The notes below the pieces were generated by a model. It was not told the origin of the DNA and searched no databases. It saw only the letters and a list, made by a program, of their open reading frames with translations. From Siphonodentalium dalli (taxonomy: Eukaryota > Mollusca > Scaphopoda > Gadilida > Siphonodentaliidae): a stretch of DNA of 64,000 nt. Positions within the stretch are counted from its first letter, which is position 1, and each line of letters begins with the position of its first letter. Location: contig CP136061.1 of assembly GCA_032622095.1 (NCBI GenBank), forward strand, positions 66,345,127 to 66,409,126, written 5' to 3'. Shown in pieces: positions 10,584 through 26,800 of this stretch. The position numbers were made by a program, and so were the translations under genes.

Positions 10584-13500
10584 CTGAAAGAATGGAGATT
10601 AAACTTGAAACAATGGTGATTAAACTGTGAATCGGTGGTATGCTGAAATTAACATCAAAGCCATATTCTACACCTGATTATCTCGGATAAGCCTGTGAGA
10701 AAGAGATTGCAAACAAAGTTGCAAATATTGAGTGTCATTTGCAGAATGAGGTCCTTTGTGGGTGAATTTATTGATGCTATCCTGTAAAGTGAGCTATCAT
10801 CACCAAATTCACCCTCTTGGGACCTCATTCTGCTTAGGCCTCAACTGCATTAGCCATTTCGAACTGTAATTTGGACAGAACCCATAATCAAAATGTGAAA
10901 TTGGTCAAATTCTAAGTCGAAAAATGGCCGAAACTCAAGTAAAAATAATTGGATGGAACCCATGATCATATATGGCCTGTATTTTGAGCTGGGAAATACA
11001 CATACCAACTGTGGTTAAAGTGATGTGAAACACCCCGGTAGGGTGATCAAATAGAAATGGAGAATATCTTGCTGAAAGTAGTTATTTTTTTACAATTATC
11101 ATATCCAAGTTGACAACACACACCGTCATTCTTGTATATTAATTAAATGGATTGACTCTTGATGGCGAAATCCTTTTCGTTAGTTTATCACCAACAATTG
11201 CATCCTGAATCGAGAAGTAAATATTTACAAGTGAGCATAGTTCAGACAATGTTTTCTATGGAGTGGTACGGTCGATTTGCTTGACATTTTCGGCAATGTT
11301 AGTAGAATTCTACATTCCTCCAGTTGACATAACCCCTGAATACTAACTCATCAGTTTCACGAACCCGAACAAGTCCATAATGTCTTTAATAGTTGTCGAT
11401 GGGAAACCAAAAATGTTAACGACAGATGGACGGACAGGACAGGTAGATTACATAATACAAACTTTTTTCAAAAGGGGCATATAAAAAGACAAACTAAGGG
11501 CCATAACTCAGGTAAAATAAATCGGACAAACCTGGTACAGCATTCACATATGACAATTAACTCACATAGCCATAATTGTCAGAATCCATCCATAAAAGGC
11601 TATATTATATAGATTTGTTTGCACCCGCCCGCCAACTTTCTCTCTCTCACCAAACCCGAGTTTTGATAACCCGAGTTTTGATCAACTAAAAACAAAAGTT
11701 GGACGGACCTCATAATCACAGGTGCACAGGTTTCCATGGTAATAAATATATGTACCAAGTTTAAAAAAAAATGTAGGAATAAAAGCTCGGACAAAGTTGC
11801 GCCTATGGACAGACAGCTTGACAGACAGATGGACGGATGGACAAGCGGATTCCTATATAATAAATATACGATAATAGCATAGTGCGTTTTAAGATTTGTG
11901 TTATCTCAATGAGTTAATTAGAAGTATGAATTTTCATGAGGCTCTGCTGAGCAAAAAATCATATTTCTAACAAGCTGAGATAACACACATATGAAAACAC
12001 ACTATGCTATTGTTGTATCATGCCGACCGACACTATAATTTTTGGGCAAATAAAGCCCAATTTATGTCAGTTTTGAGACAAAAATAACCTACATTTTGGT
12101 CATTTCAAAGAGTAATTCCCGTTACCCATGAATACTCTGTTACAGTCCATGTGATGAGGTCATGGATTTATGGAACATTGGGGTGATTTGTCAATAATAA
12201 AAAAGATAATTCCTAATTTAATATTCATCCATGTTCAGAAATCGGACCTCTGAAATACTTTCAATCAAATGTTTTATGTTCTCAAACAAAATGCAAAGTC
12301 GTTCAAACTATTATAGTTCAGAATTCACCAGATTCAAAATAAACATGCAAATTAGTTCTGAGAAAAGTGTACATCGTAAAACTACTAATTTTTGTGTGGT
12401 AAAAGCTGTCTAAAATGACAGGAACAATAGTGGAAGCTAACATTTAGCCCTCTTAAGGATATTTAATTATGTTTCATTTATATATATGTAGCTACATTAC
12501 TAGTTTATTCCACTGGTATGCATTAATTTATGCTTTTAAACCATCAGAAATGCTAAAGTAGCTATGACCCGATTTCGAGGCGAGTGTTTTTGTTCATACT
12601 TTTCGCCAAGGCAGTAACGTCATGAGGTGAAAGGTCACGTTGTGCATAGTCCTTTCTTGAAGTATAATACACATATGTAAGATATAGCTAAAATTTAATA
12701 CATAGTATATCAAACCGGTATAAGATAAAGAGATATCTTAAATGACTGACCTTAGTACCAATAATCACATGTCTGTCACCGGGGGCAAACACTGAGCACA
12801 GGGCGTAGTCACATTCCATCGTCCTGATGCATTGTAGGGAAGCCCTTAAAGTATAAATATCAGTGTTCATACACAATTTATAGTTGGACAGTAATATTTG
12901 ATTTTTCGTCACTTTCAGCAACTTCGTGTTTAAGTTATTAACCCTTTCTTTACTGAATACTGATGAGAAGATCCCTTGGAAATGTTCAGACCATTCCAAT
13001 GTATACTTTTATAACTGGGTGGTAGAATCCATTCAGCGAAGAAAGGGTTAATGATGCAGGAAAGACCATGCAGACGGTTACTTTCACTGGGAAATTGCAA
13101 TATAAGGGCAGCTTCAGTATTCCTTATCCACAAAACAGAAGTAAATTGGGGTTTAATGTCACTTTTAACAGTGATGGTCATATTGTGACATAAGAGGGGA
13201 CCTAAATACAGGCCACAGAGTTCATTTATTCATATATTACTCCCACTTTAAGAAGACTTCTACTTCAGGCAGTGACTACGGTGGTCCAAAACTTAACTTC
13301 ATGTTGCAATAAGTCCCAAGTCTTATACTATAAGCAGGTGCCATCATAGCCAGGGGGGAGGGGGGCATAAAACAAATAGAGGTGTGACTGTCCCAATGGG
13401 ACTAAGGATACCCCCCGTGTTTTTAAAATACTAAGATGTTTCACATGTCGGTTAACATTTAGTTAAAAAATAAAATAACAGTCCCATTGCAGGTGCACAA

Positions 13501-16500
13501 CCCTAACCCTAAACTTAAACCTATTGACCGAAAAATGTAGGAATAAAAGCTCGGACAAAATTATGCATGTTGCGAAAATGTCGAAAAAGGGGAATAACTC
13601 CACAAAAAAAAGTCGGACAGACATCATAATCGCAGGTGCACAGGTTCCCATGGTACTAAATATCTGTGCCAAGATTAAAATACATTGACCTAAAAATGTA
13701 GGAATAAAAGCTCGGACAAAATTATGCATGTTGCAAAAAAATTCTAAGTCGAAAAAGGGGATAACTCCACCAAAAAATGTCGCACAGACGTCATAATCGC
13801 AGGTGCACAGGTTCCCATGGTACTAAACATCTGTGCCAAGTTAAAAAAAAATTGATCTAAAAATGTAGGAATAAAAGCTCGGACAAAATTATACATGTTG
13901 CGAACATTTTCTAAGTCGAAAAAGGGGGGATAACTCTACCAAAAAAAGTCCGACAGACATCATGATCGCAGGTGCACAGGTTCCCATGGTGGTTGATGTC
14001 TGTGCCAAGTTTCACAGAAATTGATCCAAAAACGACTGAGAAAAACTCCGGACAAATTTGTGTCCACGGTGCGACGGACGGACAAGCTGATTCCAGTATA
14101 CCCCTCCCCCCCCTAACTTCGTTGCAGGGGGTATAATAACATGAAAATTAGTATACACAATGGATAATCACTTACTAGTTACAGTTTTAATTAAACAAAT
14201 TTCTCTCTTTTGAATGAATTTGCTTGCAAGATCTTAACAATTTATTGACATGCGGTACACAAATTTGTTACATCTACATATTTCATTTATCATACATTGT
14301 TATGTAACAAATACATGATAAATACACTCAAATTATAGCTCAAATACATAGTAAATACACTCAAATTACAGTTCTACCCAACACTAACCTGTTCCAGATT
14401 TTTAAATCATGGCCACTCCCAGATACAACAGCTGTGTTATCAGAGCTAAAGGTTAGGGTTCGCACTGATGACCTATGACCCATCAGGTGGATTTTACTCT
14501 TATCCCTTGGTAGTGACTTAGTTTTATTGTCCTCAAAATCCAACATGAAATGCTCAATCGCATTATTTTCTGTTACACAAACAATCTGAAATCAAAGAAG
14601 TGATTAGAAGCATACTGTTTTGAACAAGTAACAAAAATATTACTGGGTATGCATCGATTTGTTATTTATTATCTCAGTGTTTCAAACTGAAACTTCAGAA
14701 CTCGCATACTATGATTATTTAAGCATAACACACTAAGCTTTTGCGGCCAAAATCATTCGTTGTGCAATATCAGAAAGCATGGCATTTGAGCTAATAAAAA
14801 TTACATATTTAAACTGTCATTCGAACCAATTAATAACCAATAAACATGTGGAAGTTATCCCACCAATGACAGGTGCCTCCTATTTGTGTTTCTTATTTTT
14901 ATGTTTCCTAGTGTGTGATTAATTTCTCTATTGAATGTACACTTAATATGCACTAAAATGAAACTAACCTAGGCCCCAAATGAAAGTGTGCAATGTACAA
15001 AGTGATTATAGATACACAAATACAGAGTTAACAGTATGATCAGAGTTGTCTTAACCTGAAGATATAATTAATATAAAACAATTCAATTAACTAAAAATAA
15101 CAACAATTACCTTGACAGCCATGCTTGCTTCGAGCACAAGATCTGTGGATACAATCTTAGCAGGCATTTTGAGATGATTTATCGTGAACAACTCATCTTT
15201 TAGCTGTATGCTCACTTCAACATCACTATCTGATTGCCCGGCTTCTCTGCAAAAAGTTACAAAATGGTCTACTGGGGTGAATAGATTCACTGCCACAATG
15301 GCATAATTCACCCGATGACTTGTTTCAAATTGTTTTTCAGAAATATTCCATAGCTTAAAACCAATTGAAAAATCTAGATAAGCAAGATCACGGCCAATGT
15401 GGCATAATACGCCCGTTAGCTTCTTTCAAATTGCATTTCATAAAGATTTCATAACTTCACTCATACAACGAAAACAATAATATTAAAAAATCTAAGTCAA
15501 AGAGTGCCTATAAGTCTGGCATAGATTGTATTTTGAGCCAATGCAGCTTCATATATCACGTTCAGTTGTGATCAACCAACCCTAACTGCAGTTATCAACA
15601 GGAAACTGAGAAAACTCAAATTTCAATGTAAAAAAGATCTTTTATCACTGGTAAACGAGAGGCCGATCACGATCGGCAGATGTTAACCCATCCCTTGGCG
15701 ATGATTTTGAACCGATTTAAACAAATTTGGTGTGGTGATTCGGGGTACCATTGGCAGAGTTATAATGATGTTAGTTTTTCAAATTTGTTTAACTTAAAAA
15801 TAAATTGTTTTTACTTATTTTAAAAAATTAAAGGGACACATTGGGAACCATTTTATCAACTTGTATCATAATCATCAATATCTAAATGAAAACAAATGAA
15901 AGAGTCAATGACATTTTTTTTATTATTATTATAAAAGTTATAAAAAAAAATCTTTCGAAAAAGGGTCATAACTCCTTTAAAATAAATCGGATCAAACCCA
16001 TATTCGAACTCACTCAGTATTTTGGGATGTGAAACTCACATACCAAATTTGGTTCCAATCAGATAAAAAATGTTTGAGTTATGGCAGAATGTGTTAATTC
16101 AAACTCAATATGTATTTTGGGCTGAGAAACCCATATACAAAATTTGGTTCCGATCGGATAGAAAATGTTTGAGTTATCGCATTATGTACTCGCATACCAA
16201 ATTTACATACATCTCAATTTTATTAAGTATCAGGAATGTTGAGAAGGGTTCATTTTAACTACAAAAGTCCATACTGTACAATCGAATGGGATATAATAGG
16301 AGAATGACTACATGAAAAATATGCAAAAGCATAAAATTGATGACTAGGGTTAACAATTTTAACTCTATAAAATTAGGGGACTGTATGTCACTTGAACAAT
16401 GCATTGATAGGCTAAATCTGACAAAGAGCTGCCTGGGAGTCCTGAGCCAACAGGGTCCACACACTATGGAAATGCAATAAACAGATGGCTAGCAGCAGTG

Positions 16501-17070
16501 AGTATCAGATTTCATTATCAATAATAGAGTTTAACTCTAGTCTCTTTCTCACAGATACCACAGTTAATTATAAGCTGCTTCTGGTTATATGTTGTAAGCA
16601 AATCTCAAATCTGTTTAATTCTAAGTTAAAACGGGGCCATAACTCTGGTATAAAAAACAGGATCTGACCCATATTCAAACTCGATCTGTATTTTGAGTTG
16701 ACAAACTCACATACCAAATATGGTTCCTATCAGATGAAAACTAGTAGATTTATTGAAGCATGCATGAATTCTATGTCAAAGGGCCATAACTCCATTAAAA
16801 ATAATCTGATCAAACCCATATTCGAACTCGAACTGTATGTTAGGTGGAGAAACTGACATACCAAATTTGGTTCTGATCAGATCATTTTTTTTTAGTTATC
16901 ATAGAATTCGTGAATTCTAAGTCGAAAAAGGGCCATAACTCCGTAAATAAAACTCCGATCAAATCCATATTCGAACTCGATCTGTATTTTGGGCCAAGAA
17001 ACTTACATACCAAATTTGGTTCCGATCAGATAGAAAATATTTCAGTTATCGCACCATGCGTAAAGTGTCT

Positions 17071-17112
<42 letters not shown>

Positions 17113-20100
17113 GGATGGACGGACGGACGGACTAACGACGAGTGGTCAATCCGGGCAACGACACTATGTTTACCATACTATGGTATGGGTAAACATAAAA
17201 ATGGGTGGGCAGTACGCAAAATCCAACTTGCCCTTATTTTATGATTGTAAACCAGCAAATTTCATTCCGTTCAGTTTACATTAACTAAAGTTATCATCTA
17301 GAAATGAAGATTGAGCCTTAATATCAACAAAGCGCTACAACTCTGATAAAAATGAGCGACGGAGCCTAAATGGAAACTGACCTGTATTTGGGTAGTGAAC
17401 ATATATACCAAATTTCATTCAATATAGTTCAGTAGAACTCAAGTTATCATCCAGAACGGAAATATGAAGGGATGTACAAACAAAACTATTTAATATTTGG
17501 AGATAAATTCAGGGAACCAAACTCTTTTTATACTGTCTACAGTATTTAGAACTTTAAAACTTAGCACAAAATATAATGAAAATGATCCCAAATTTCTTCC
17601 ATTCAGCCCACATCAACTAAAGTTATCATTCAGAAACAACAAGAGCACTACCAGACGTGGCTTAATACACCCATTTGCAAAGTAAAAAGTTTAGTTGTGA
17701 TAAAATAAGCCAAACTCAAGTTATCATCCGGAAACCAAAATGTTGACGTAAAAATAGAATTTTCCAAGTTGAAAAAGGTGCATAACTCTGGCAAAAATCA
17801 TTGGGCCAAACCCAAATTCGAGCTTGACCTGTATTTTGGGATGACTGAGCCACACACCAAATAATCCAAACTCAAGTTATCATCCGGCAACCAAAATATT
17901 GACGTAAAATAAATTTTCCAAGTCAAAAAAGGCCCATAACTCCGGTTAAATCATCGGGCTGAACCCAAAGTCGAATTTGACATGTATTTTGGTATCACTG
18001 AGCCACATACCAAGTTTAGTTGTGATCAAATAATCCAAACTGAAGTTATCAGTTTTTAAACGGGTGTATCAAAATTAAACCCAAATTCCAACAAAGGACT
18101 GTAACTCTGGTAAAAATGGTTGCAAGAACCCAAAATCAAATTTAAACTGTATTATGTTGTAGTGGACCTACATGCCAAATTTCACTTCAAGAAGTTCAGT
18201 AGAACTGAAATTATTATCCGAAAAAAAAAGAAAGGGAAATGTCAGAATAAAAACATAATTATATGTTCACATTTTTTTAAAACAGACATGAATATAGTAG
18301 CAATTTATATAGCATTTTCCATAAGAATTAAATAAGAATAATTCTAGCATAAATGGGATTGTCAAGAATAGAATGTTTCACTCACCTCACTTTCTTCTTT
18401 GCCTTCTTTCTCCTTTTGGTTAATAATTTATCAAGTTCTTCACTGTTTGGCAATTTGAATACCTCCATGTGACTGGTAGTTCCCTGGCGAAAACAAAAAT
18501 CATACGACAATAAATCTATTCCAGACCAAATCTGGGTATGTGAAAGAGAGATATGTATATAACTCACAATGAACCAAGACTATGTAAGGACAAAACAGTT
18601 GGTAGTGCCCAAAATTTCTTCGGTTTGTAATATAGGATGACACTTTGTTTTAGTTTCAAAGTTTTGGTGCTTTAATTCAGGGAAGTATTGGGTGTAATCT
18701 ATTGTATTGTACTGGCAATGATCCTGAGTGATGAAGTAGAAAAATCAAGCTAAAGTTAATATCTGTTAAGGTATTGTTAAATAGTGGAATAAAAAAATTT
18801 AATGACTGAAAATATCTCTTACTTACACCGTTATCACATGTAAAAATTAAGATTGTTAATGGCCTACTGCGATCGGTAACCTTCAAACTAAATTTTCAAA
18901 GGAGTAATTCAAAATTGATACAACATCAAATTGCAGAATGCCAATGCATCAGGTGGATTCAAATTAAATTTAATTTCACTTATATATACACCCATAAATG
19001 CAACAAAAAAGACGTTGACTGCACATTTAGTGTTATCTTTCATTTGATTACATTACGTCAGTCCATGTGGTAATTTCATCTATTAGCACTAGAGGGATAC
19101 TGATAGCTTCCTTGAAGTAAATGACATCAAGCACGAAAACTAACAGGTACCAGAATGTCCTAAATTATGTCATGCAAGAAAACCCAGATGGTACTACAAC
19201 AATAATTCAACTTTGTTTTGTGTTGAGCAGATGAATAACTAGCATGAAAACAGAACAGAAACAATTAATTGACGCTAAAGAATAGTGTTGATTGTTCTAC
19301 TGCGAGCTGCATCATCAGTGACATATGAACATATTGCCGATAGAACGCACCCCCAGAAGTGATAAAAGAGCACCTATGGTGATATGTTGCAATGACAGAA
19401 GGGTCAGCATACTTTCATAAGTGTAAGTCTGCTTATAACCAGATTAACATTGGTGTGTAATAAACACAGAACTGCACACGCGTGTGAAGGAGGAGAACTT
19501 TATCGCACTTGTTTGTTATGCCGCAAGTTACCACTAGAGCCTTATGGCTCTCATTGTAACATTGCGCAACAATAAACTTGTGTGATAACGTTCACCATAT
19601 GCACACACCTGTATGATTCTATCTACACCTACTCACATGACAGGCCAGTATCCTCTCCTCTGGATCAATCTCCAGACTCACCACTCTCCCTTTCCCACCT
19701 CTCATAACAGAGCCAACCTTTTCACAGCGCACAAGATTCTGCAAAATAGAATAGATTCTTTCTGAAAACATACCCAGAAAAGTTCCTCAGTTAAACCTAG
19801 AACTAAAAAATAATCTGTCAGCAATTAGGAACAGATTTCAGCTCAACGTTCGTAACATTCTCTTATTATTTAATAATTAATCATACTTGACACATATAAC
19901 CTATTCTCAATAATCAACCAAGAAAATGTTGATGAAATTAGGTGATGTATTTTGGGAAGAAAGCACACAACATTTTTTTATGATATATTTATAGACACTT
20001 ATAACTCTCCTGTCCCCAAATTAGAACACAAAAGTCATTGTATTTTTTGTCCTTTGAACAATAAGATAATAAATAAATGTTCGGACTGTTACCGGCATTC

Positions 20101-20844
20101 CAAAACTGTTTTGCCAGGGTATAAAAAATATGGCAAAAACATTTTTATGCAACAAAATTTAGATTCTACTAAGTAGCCACCATACTAGAGATTACAAGTT
20201 TTATGGTTTTGTTATTCCTGATAATTTGTTATTCCATACCATTTCTCTGTCATCTTCGTTCTCTGACCCTTCATCTTCGTCCAGCGCCACCAAACTGGGA
20301 ACTTCCCTTGTCACTGGTTTGCTATCAATACTCTCCTGGAAATCAGAATCTGACAATGATTTACCGGTACCATTTTTCACCCATGGCTTAAACCTTTCAT
20401 GACTGGAGCTTCCTGAAATTTTGCTAATTGCATTCTGTTATATATGTGAGCCTTGCATATATACGAGAATACATGGGCCTAACAATATTTACCTTGGCCT
20501 TGTAAGCCAGTGCCAGACTCACATATATAAGAGAATGCACTCGCACATGATTCTCCCATCATGAAATGGTTAACTAGCTCTGGGTTTAATTACAGTTGCC
20601 CATGACAGTATTACCCCAAACATAATGTCCATAAAAGTTAGCTGACAGTATCCATGTGACTTATTTAGTAAAACCACCCAATAAATTATCATTGACACAT
20701 TTTTAACTGAGTTTGCAGATGCAAGTCATCATGACAGTTGTGTGTGTGAATCGGCAATTGCAATCCGGATAAGGTTATGTTCAATCTCAGTTCAGAGCTG
20801 GTTTGGATAAAAAGATACCACAATTATTTCGTACTGATTATAAC

Positions 20845-20876
<32 letters not shown>

Positions 20877-23800
20877 ACTTATAAAAAGGTTACACAATAG
20901 GGGTTTCGGGACAATTCGGGTGGCCCTGGAAAACGGGAAATTGACTTTGCATAAAACTTATCATTCCAACACTGTTATATAATATATATAATTACCTAGC
21001 TGAGCCTCTGGTGGCTCAGTTGGTTAAGTGCATGGTACATTAGGGCAACAAAAGCAGACCAGCAGTGGTGAAATTGGTTTGAATCCTGATAACCCCATGT
21101 TGGTGCTGCACATAAAGGAAGGGTAATCAGATTCCTGTATCTGGAGCAAATTTGTCAGTTGCTTTCTAAGATGTATTGGTGGTTTCTACGTGCAGTGGAG
21201 AGATTCCTTGGCAGACTGGTATTGTAATGAAGGTCATTCCTCAGATGTTTAAAAGCAAAACTGCAAACAGCTTGTTGGGCCAATACATCAAGATACAACT
21301 CCCAAGAAATGGATCCAATTGCAGATATAACCCTTTATAATCATCAGACAATTTGATTAGCTTTGGAGTTATGCTTGCATGAACAACATTTTATGGGGAA
21401 AATGCCAAAATTGACAAATCAGAGTTTTTAAACCTCAAAATTTGATCGTTAACCCTGATGTTCTTATTGGTGCCCATATCACTCCTAAATGTGTCAACCT
21501 GGATTTTTCATGGGTCTGGTAAGGTAGTTTTTCAACAATCTATACGGATATACACAATTATCATGCAAATTTGGTTTGCCAACATGGCTAGGGGACGGTA
21601 CGAATGGGTTCATGGGGGGGGGGGGGGGGGGGGGGGGGGGTCGCTCATGTTCACAATCCTATGTTTGGTAAGGCTCCCATGCACTCGTCACTATGATTGG
21701 TCTGTGGTTAAGCCATGAGCGTTATGTGCTATTGTGCTCTGACTTTCCTACTGTGATTTTTGAAAACTGCCATTTGTTTCTTTAATGGCTACTCATGTAA
21801 GTGCAACACTACCACTACTACTTGTTACCATTCAGAGTGGATTATTAGTTTCACGATAGAGAATACCTGTCCCAAATTTGACACCATATCATTGGAGAAA
21901 AAATCCTGATATATGGGGAGGGGGGACTTACTTTTTGAGGTGTTTGTTTATATATGTACCTCTAACAAATATTCAACATCCCAGACTCGGAGCTCACTGT
22001 CACCTGACCCTGTTATCAAGCGTTTCCCGCCTCTCACCATTACAAAATCGAAAACCTGTAAAAAAAAGAACCAAGAAGTAAAGTTAGAGGGGAAAAACAG
22101 TATATTTTTAGAAACAGTCAAACTTCAAAAAAATAATAAATTTAATAATTTGGAACATGTACCAGAAACTTTATATATTTCATACAAACTATCGCAGAAC
22201 TGAAAAAAATTGGGATTTTAACAAAATATTTTGGTAGGTATGAAGTATCTGTACTATATATCTGAAATATTTCAATGGAAATTTACATTTGTTCTATAAA
22301 TTCTTGAGAAACAAACCAATATTTGGCCTGAACATAGTGTTCGAAGTTGTCTTTTTATGAATGCAATGTCTTTATTCGATATATAATGGTTTTAGAAAGG
22401 TATTTATGTGACAGCGGAGAAAATTTAAAAGTGAACACTATTGGGTATTTTGGAGCCCAAACAACAAAGTGGCTTTATTAATGAAAAAAACTTAATGCGG
22501 ATACTCACTTCACTTCGGTGCCCAACCAGAGTCTTGAAGCAATGCTGTGTATCTAGATCCCAAAATTTTAGATATGTGTCTTTTGAACTGGAATTTTGAA
22601 AATGAACAGCATCAGTAAATAGGGCATATACAAGGGTGTCACACCAAACTACCAGTTAACAGTGTGGTGAATGCTGAGTACCGGTTAAGAAAATATCGAA
22701 TAGAAGTCATGGTCATTTCACACCAATATGATAATTTTCAAATATTTGCTGAAGTGATGTCCACAACTTCAACACATTGAGATGTAGGGGACTGAATTAC
22801 ATAAACAAAATTATTTTGGCCAAGAAATAACACAAAAATTGAATAAATATACACTAGAAAAACTGAGTACCAGCCTTGTTGAATCCTGAATACTGGTTAA
22901 AATGGGCGTAATAATCCCGGATTACCAGTTAACAGAGGACATTAAATCCTGAGTACCATTTCAAAATCACCTGAATCCTGTGCACCAGAAAACCATATGC
23001 AGGCTATTAAAAACAAATACCTTGATCTATTGAATAGTGTGAATGCTTTTTTTTATAACTGGTCAATTTTCTAAGTTACGCATCGCTCTAAATGTGAAAT
23101 CTATAAATTGACCTATCATCCCCTGTAGCATGTCAGAAATAATTGCCTCAATTAACTGACTTTTTGGGTATAGAAGGAAGCATGCCATTATCTCAAATCT
23201 GACAGCTCATTACTATCATAACTGCTTACATCTGAATTTAGAATGGAAGTTCAACACATATCAAAACAAAAGTGCACTTTTACCACTCTATCTTCAACAC
23301 AAACCAAATTTTTTTTTAAATGGGAATCATTTTGGATAAATAACATAGATTTTTAAATGCGGCTCTCTTCAGTTGACTATTTGATTGTGTGCATGCACAA
23401 TGATTCTTACTGTGGCTTGTTCATTTTCATGAATAAGTGAACATGATGACTCAAGATAATGGCATACTCATTTATTACTACGCAAAAAATCCCCATCTCT
23501 GTTTGACCCAAACTTGCATTCAAGCGAAAGGAGGAAATTCTACTCAAAGTTCAAAAATCCAATTGACAAGATTATCAGTATTAAGCTAAATATTATAATA
23601 TTTAACGCAAAGTGCATGATTTTTCCATCTTAAAACCTGCTCATAAATGTCACAAAATCTCACTAGACAGCAGTCTACCCCCTAAATAACATTAAAGTCA
23701 GTAAAATCATCACTACAAAGAATGTGAAAAAATAGATGCACTTCGTTCTTATTTCCATTATCAATAATCCCCGCAATGATGAGATGTCGCATTTTGTATC

Positions 23801-26800
23801 CATTGTTACGTAAACATCAACTGTTACAGTAAATTGCTGTTTTTACTACATTTACTGCAAAGACCACTAGCATCTTCAAATAAGACGATTAAATCATGGA
23901 CGTGAATATTAGAAAAGGTCAAATCATCAACAGCCCCCCGTCGCAGATCATAGCCCCTGCATCGGGAATATCCTGGCGCCACCCCTATTGGTGATGTTTA
24001 CATAACAATGGTTTCAACATGCAACTCTCGTTACTGGGCAATTATCAACAATGGAACTAAGAACAAGGTACAGTGATGCCTTAAATAATCGCAGCAGAAT
24101 TATGGATAACTTTTCAGGATTTAGTTAGAAATATAGCTTGTTGCCATTCATCGGAAAGCTTTCACTGAGAGCTTTCCGATGCAGTGAGCTTTCCGATGAA
24201 TGGCAACAAGCTATATTTCTGACTAAATCCTGAAAAGTTACCCATTATTCTGCTGTGTTTAAGGAGTCGATTATTTAGGGCATTACTATATATCTATTTT
24301 GTTTTACGTTTTTCTTGATAAGGATGATTTCACAAAGTTTTATAATTTTTCACATGTATCCCCGTGAAGGCCTCGAGCCCCTTTAACACATACCTTGATA
24401 AGAGCATGTTCCTGTTTTTAAGAAAGACAGCTTGAGTTATTGGACCTTTGTGACCTTTAAGTCGGAAGAGTCCAGATTCATTCACAATGTCCCATACTAT
24501 TATGTCTGTGTCCTGAAAAAGCCCAAAGAAGACAATAGTACCCAGAAGCTTAACTTGGGCTTGACAAGGTAATGCAAGGTTTGTTAATTAACTCATTCAA
24601 TGTTCCAACAAGAACAGACTTAAAGTTACAAGTGGCCTTTGTCATGGGTACAGCTGTTAAAATAGTCTCATCCTCAAACAGAAAGAATATTATATAATAG
24701 ACAGATGTTGTTCTTATAAAAATCATAAATATTACGTAGATTGCATGTTCTTGTCACATTTGTATGCTTTGTTATATAAACAAACATAACTGCTTATTAA
24801 CAAATCACTGCGCTTTTTGTGAGATATTAAACAACACTCAATCTACATTTTGTCTGACACAAAGCGTGTTTTGTGAATAATATCGCATTCATATCATCAT
24901 ATGCTGTACTATTAGTATATTCTTGAGGAAATTATCATAATTTGATAAATGTTATTTCTAAATTATAACTTTCAACAAAGGCCACCCATCCCTTTAAAAT
25001 AGTCTAGCAGCCATCAATAGATGACTCGGGATATCTGGTCACTCATAGTTCCTTTTATTCATATTGGACCTACTATTTCAATATGTTTACCAGATTTTTG
25101 TCTAAACAGATCTGAAGAGATGTGAAACTACAAACGTGGGTATTCAAATGTGCATATAGTAAATAATGTTGCTACACACATGTGTGTAGTGACTCTCCAT
25201 CAGTGGAACCCATTCAGGCTTGTTTATCAGCAATTGATTCGAGACGAATTAGTGAGTAAATATTTTCATTTTTGCATAGTATATATGTCATGTTAACGAA
25301 AGGGTACAGCTGATGTTTGCAGAATTAATTAATAGTTTAATCTTAGAATCTCTGAGCAAGTGAAGTGTTTGAATACTATACTATGAGTTTGAAGTGGTGG
25401 AATAAGCACATATGTCTTTCTCATTTAATCGGGTTTGAAGATCCCACAAATTCCCACTGAACTATTATGCTAAAATTTGACCCATTGATCAGAAAAATCC
25501 AAACAAGATTCAATATGTGGCATTGTGAATTTGTGAAATGTATAAATGTTAGGGCTTCACATTATCTGGAAATTAATACTGACTATGATACTGAAAATTA
25601 TATCTTGGTATGACTAAATATTGTCACCAATAAACTTGTTTGAGGACGATACTAGTAACAAGGGGAGAAAAATATAGAATTATTAATTTGCATTCATTTG
25701 CTGATGATAATAAAAAGAATTTTTGCTTTGATCGATATATAAAATAAACAATTAATATAAGTTTACCCGAGTTTTGTTGTTTATACAACGGAGACATATA
25801 TTTATATGGGCCTGACATAATCGGGAATTCCCTATCAACAGTGGGTTGCTTATGACATTAAAAATGTTGCTAACAGTCGCTCATGTAAATAATAACAGCA
25901 AACATTGAGTTCATATTTTGTTTTGTACAAACAACACAAAATAAATCGCTTCAGTGCGACAATCATTCTGGATTTACTGAATAATCGTTCTGAAAGTACG
26001 CTAGTAGCGCAAACACATACTGGTAGGTATTTCTTAGCGAACTTTGCTAGATTTGCATACTGTTTATTGTTCACTTTTCACCAGTCCAATGGGTCAGTGG
26101 CACATGCAATGCCAAATAACTGTCAATCTACTTCGAAACGAACTTATCATCAGACGGGTCACCATCGAAAACTGAAGTTTTTGCAGCGAATTGTTACGCA
26201 AGTGTCTTCTTTCCATTGTCTTGTCATCAGTGATGTCTGATTTGACAAACTTTAAGTCCTCCTTATTTAAGAAACTATTCTTCTAGCGTGGATCAAGGAA
26301 AGATGCCAAACAAATGAGTCGATTGGTCTCGTCGTCATCATATTTGTCATCCATATATGACTTAATTTGCTTTTTCACATCACGTGTCAGTTTGTGCTTG
26401 TTGTTATTAGTCTTAAAGTAGTTCTGTGTCAAGGTGGTCCGTCATTGGCTTTTAGGAAGATACTGTCACATAGTTTTCAGCCGATAAAATATCTGTAAAA
26501 TCAGACACTGGTTCGAGTCCTTCAATGACAGCCTCAAATACGTCATTATCTTGCCATGTTGGAACTAAATGTGACGTTTTGTTGCTGGAACTGAGAACTT
26601 AGAGGATAGGTGCCTCCTGTTCCGAAATGCGCTGCACCATGTCATATTTAGTACCCCACCGTGTTGGACAATCGGCAATTAGTGAATGCTCGTCTAGTTT
26701 CAACTACTTTTGAGCAACCGTGAGAGCACGGCAAATGCTTCCAACTTGTTGAGAAAGCAGACACCACTACATACAGTTAAACTTCGTTAAGTCGAATCGC

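Noticed and set aside
13500-13516. Interstitial telomere-like 'ccctaaccctaaac'
   Set aside because: Only about two units; too short to be telomeric.
16910-17284. 124-codon ORF with TDRQTDRQ repeats
   Set aside because: It runs through the (GACA)n/(GGAC)n microsatellite of a dispersed repeat.
21001-21100. tRNA gene
   Set aside because: A and B boxes are present but there is no consistent cloverleaf or acceptor stem; a tRNA-derived SINE explains it better.
25905-26240. 111-codon plus-strand ORF
   Set aside because: It is antisense to the hAT transposase C-terminal region, which has clear motifs.
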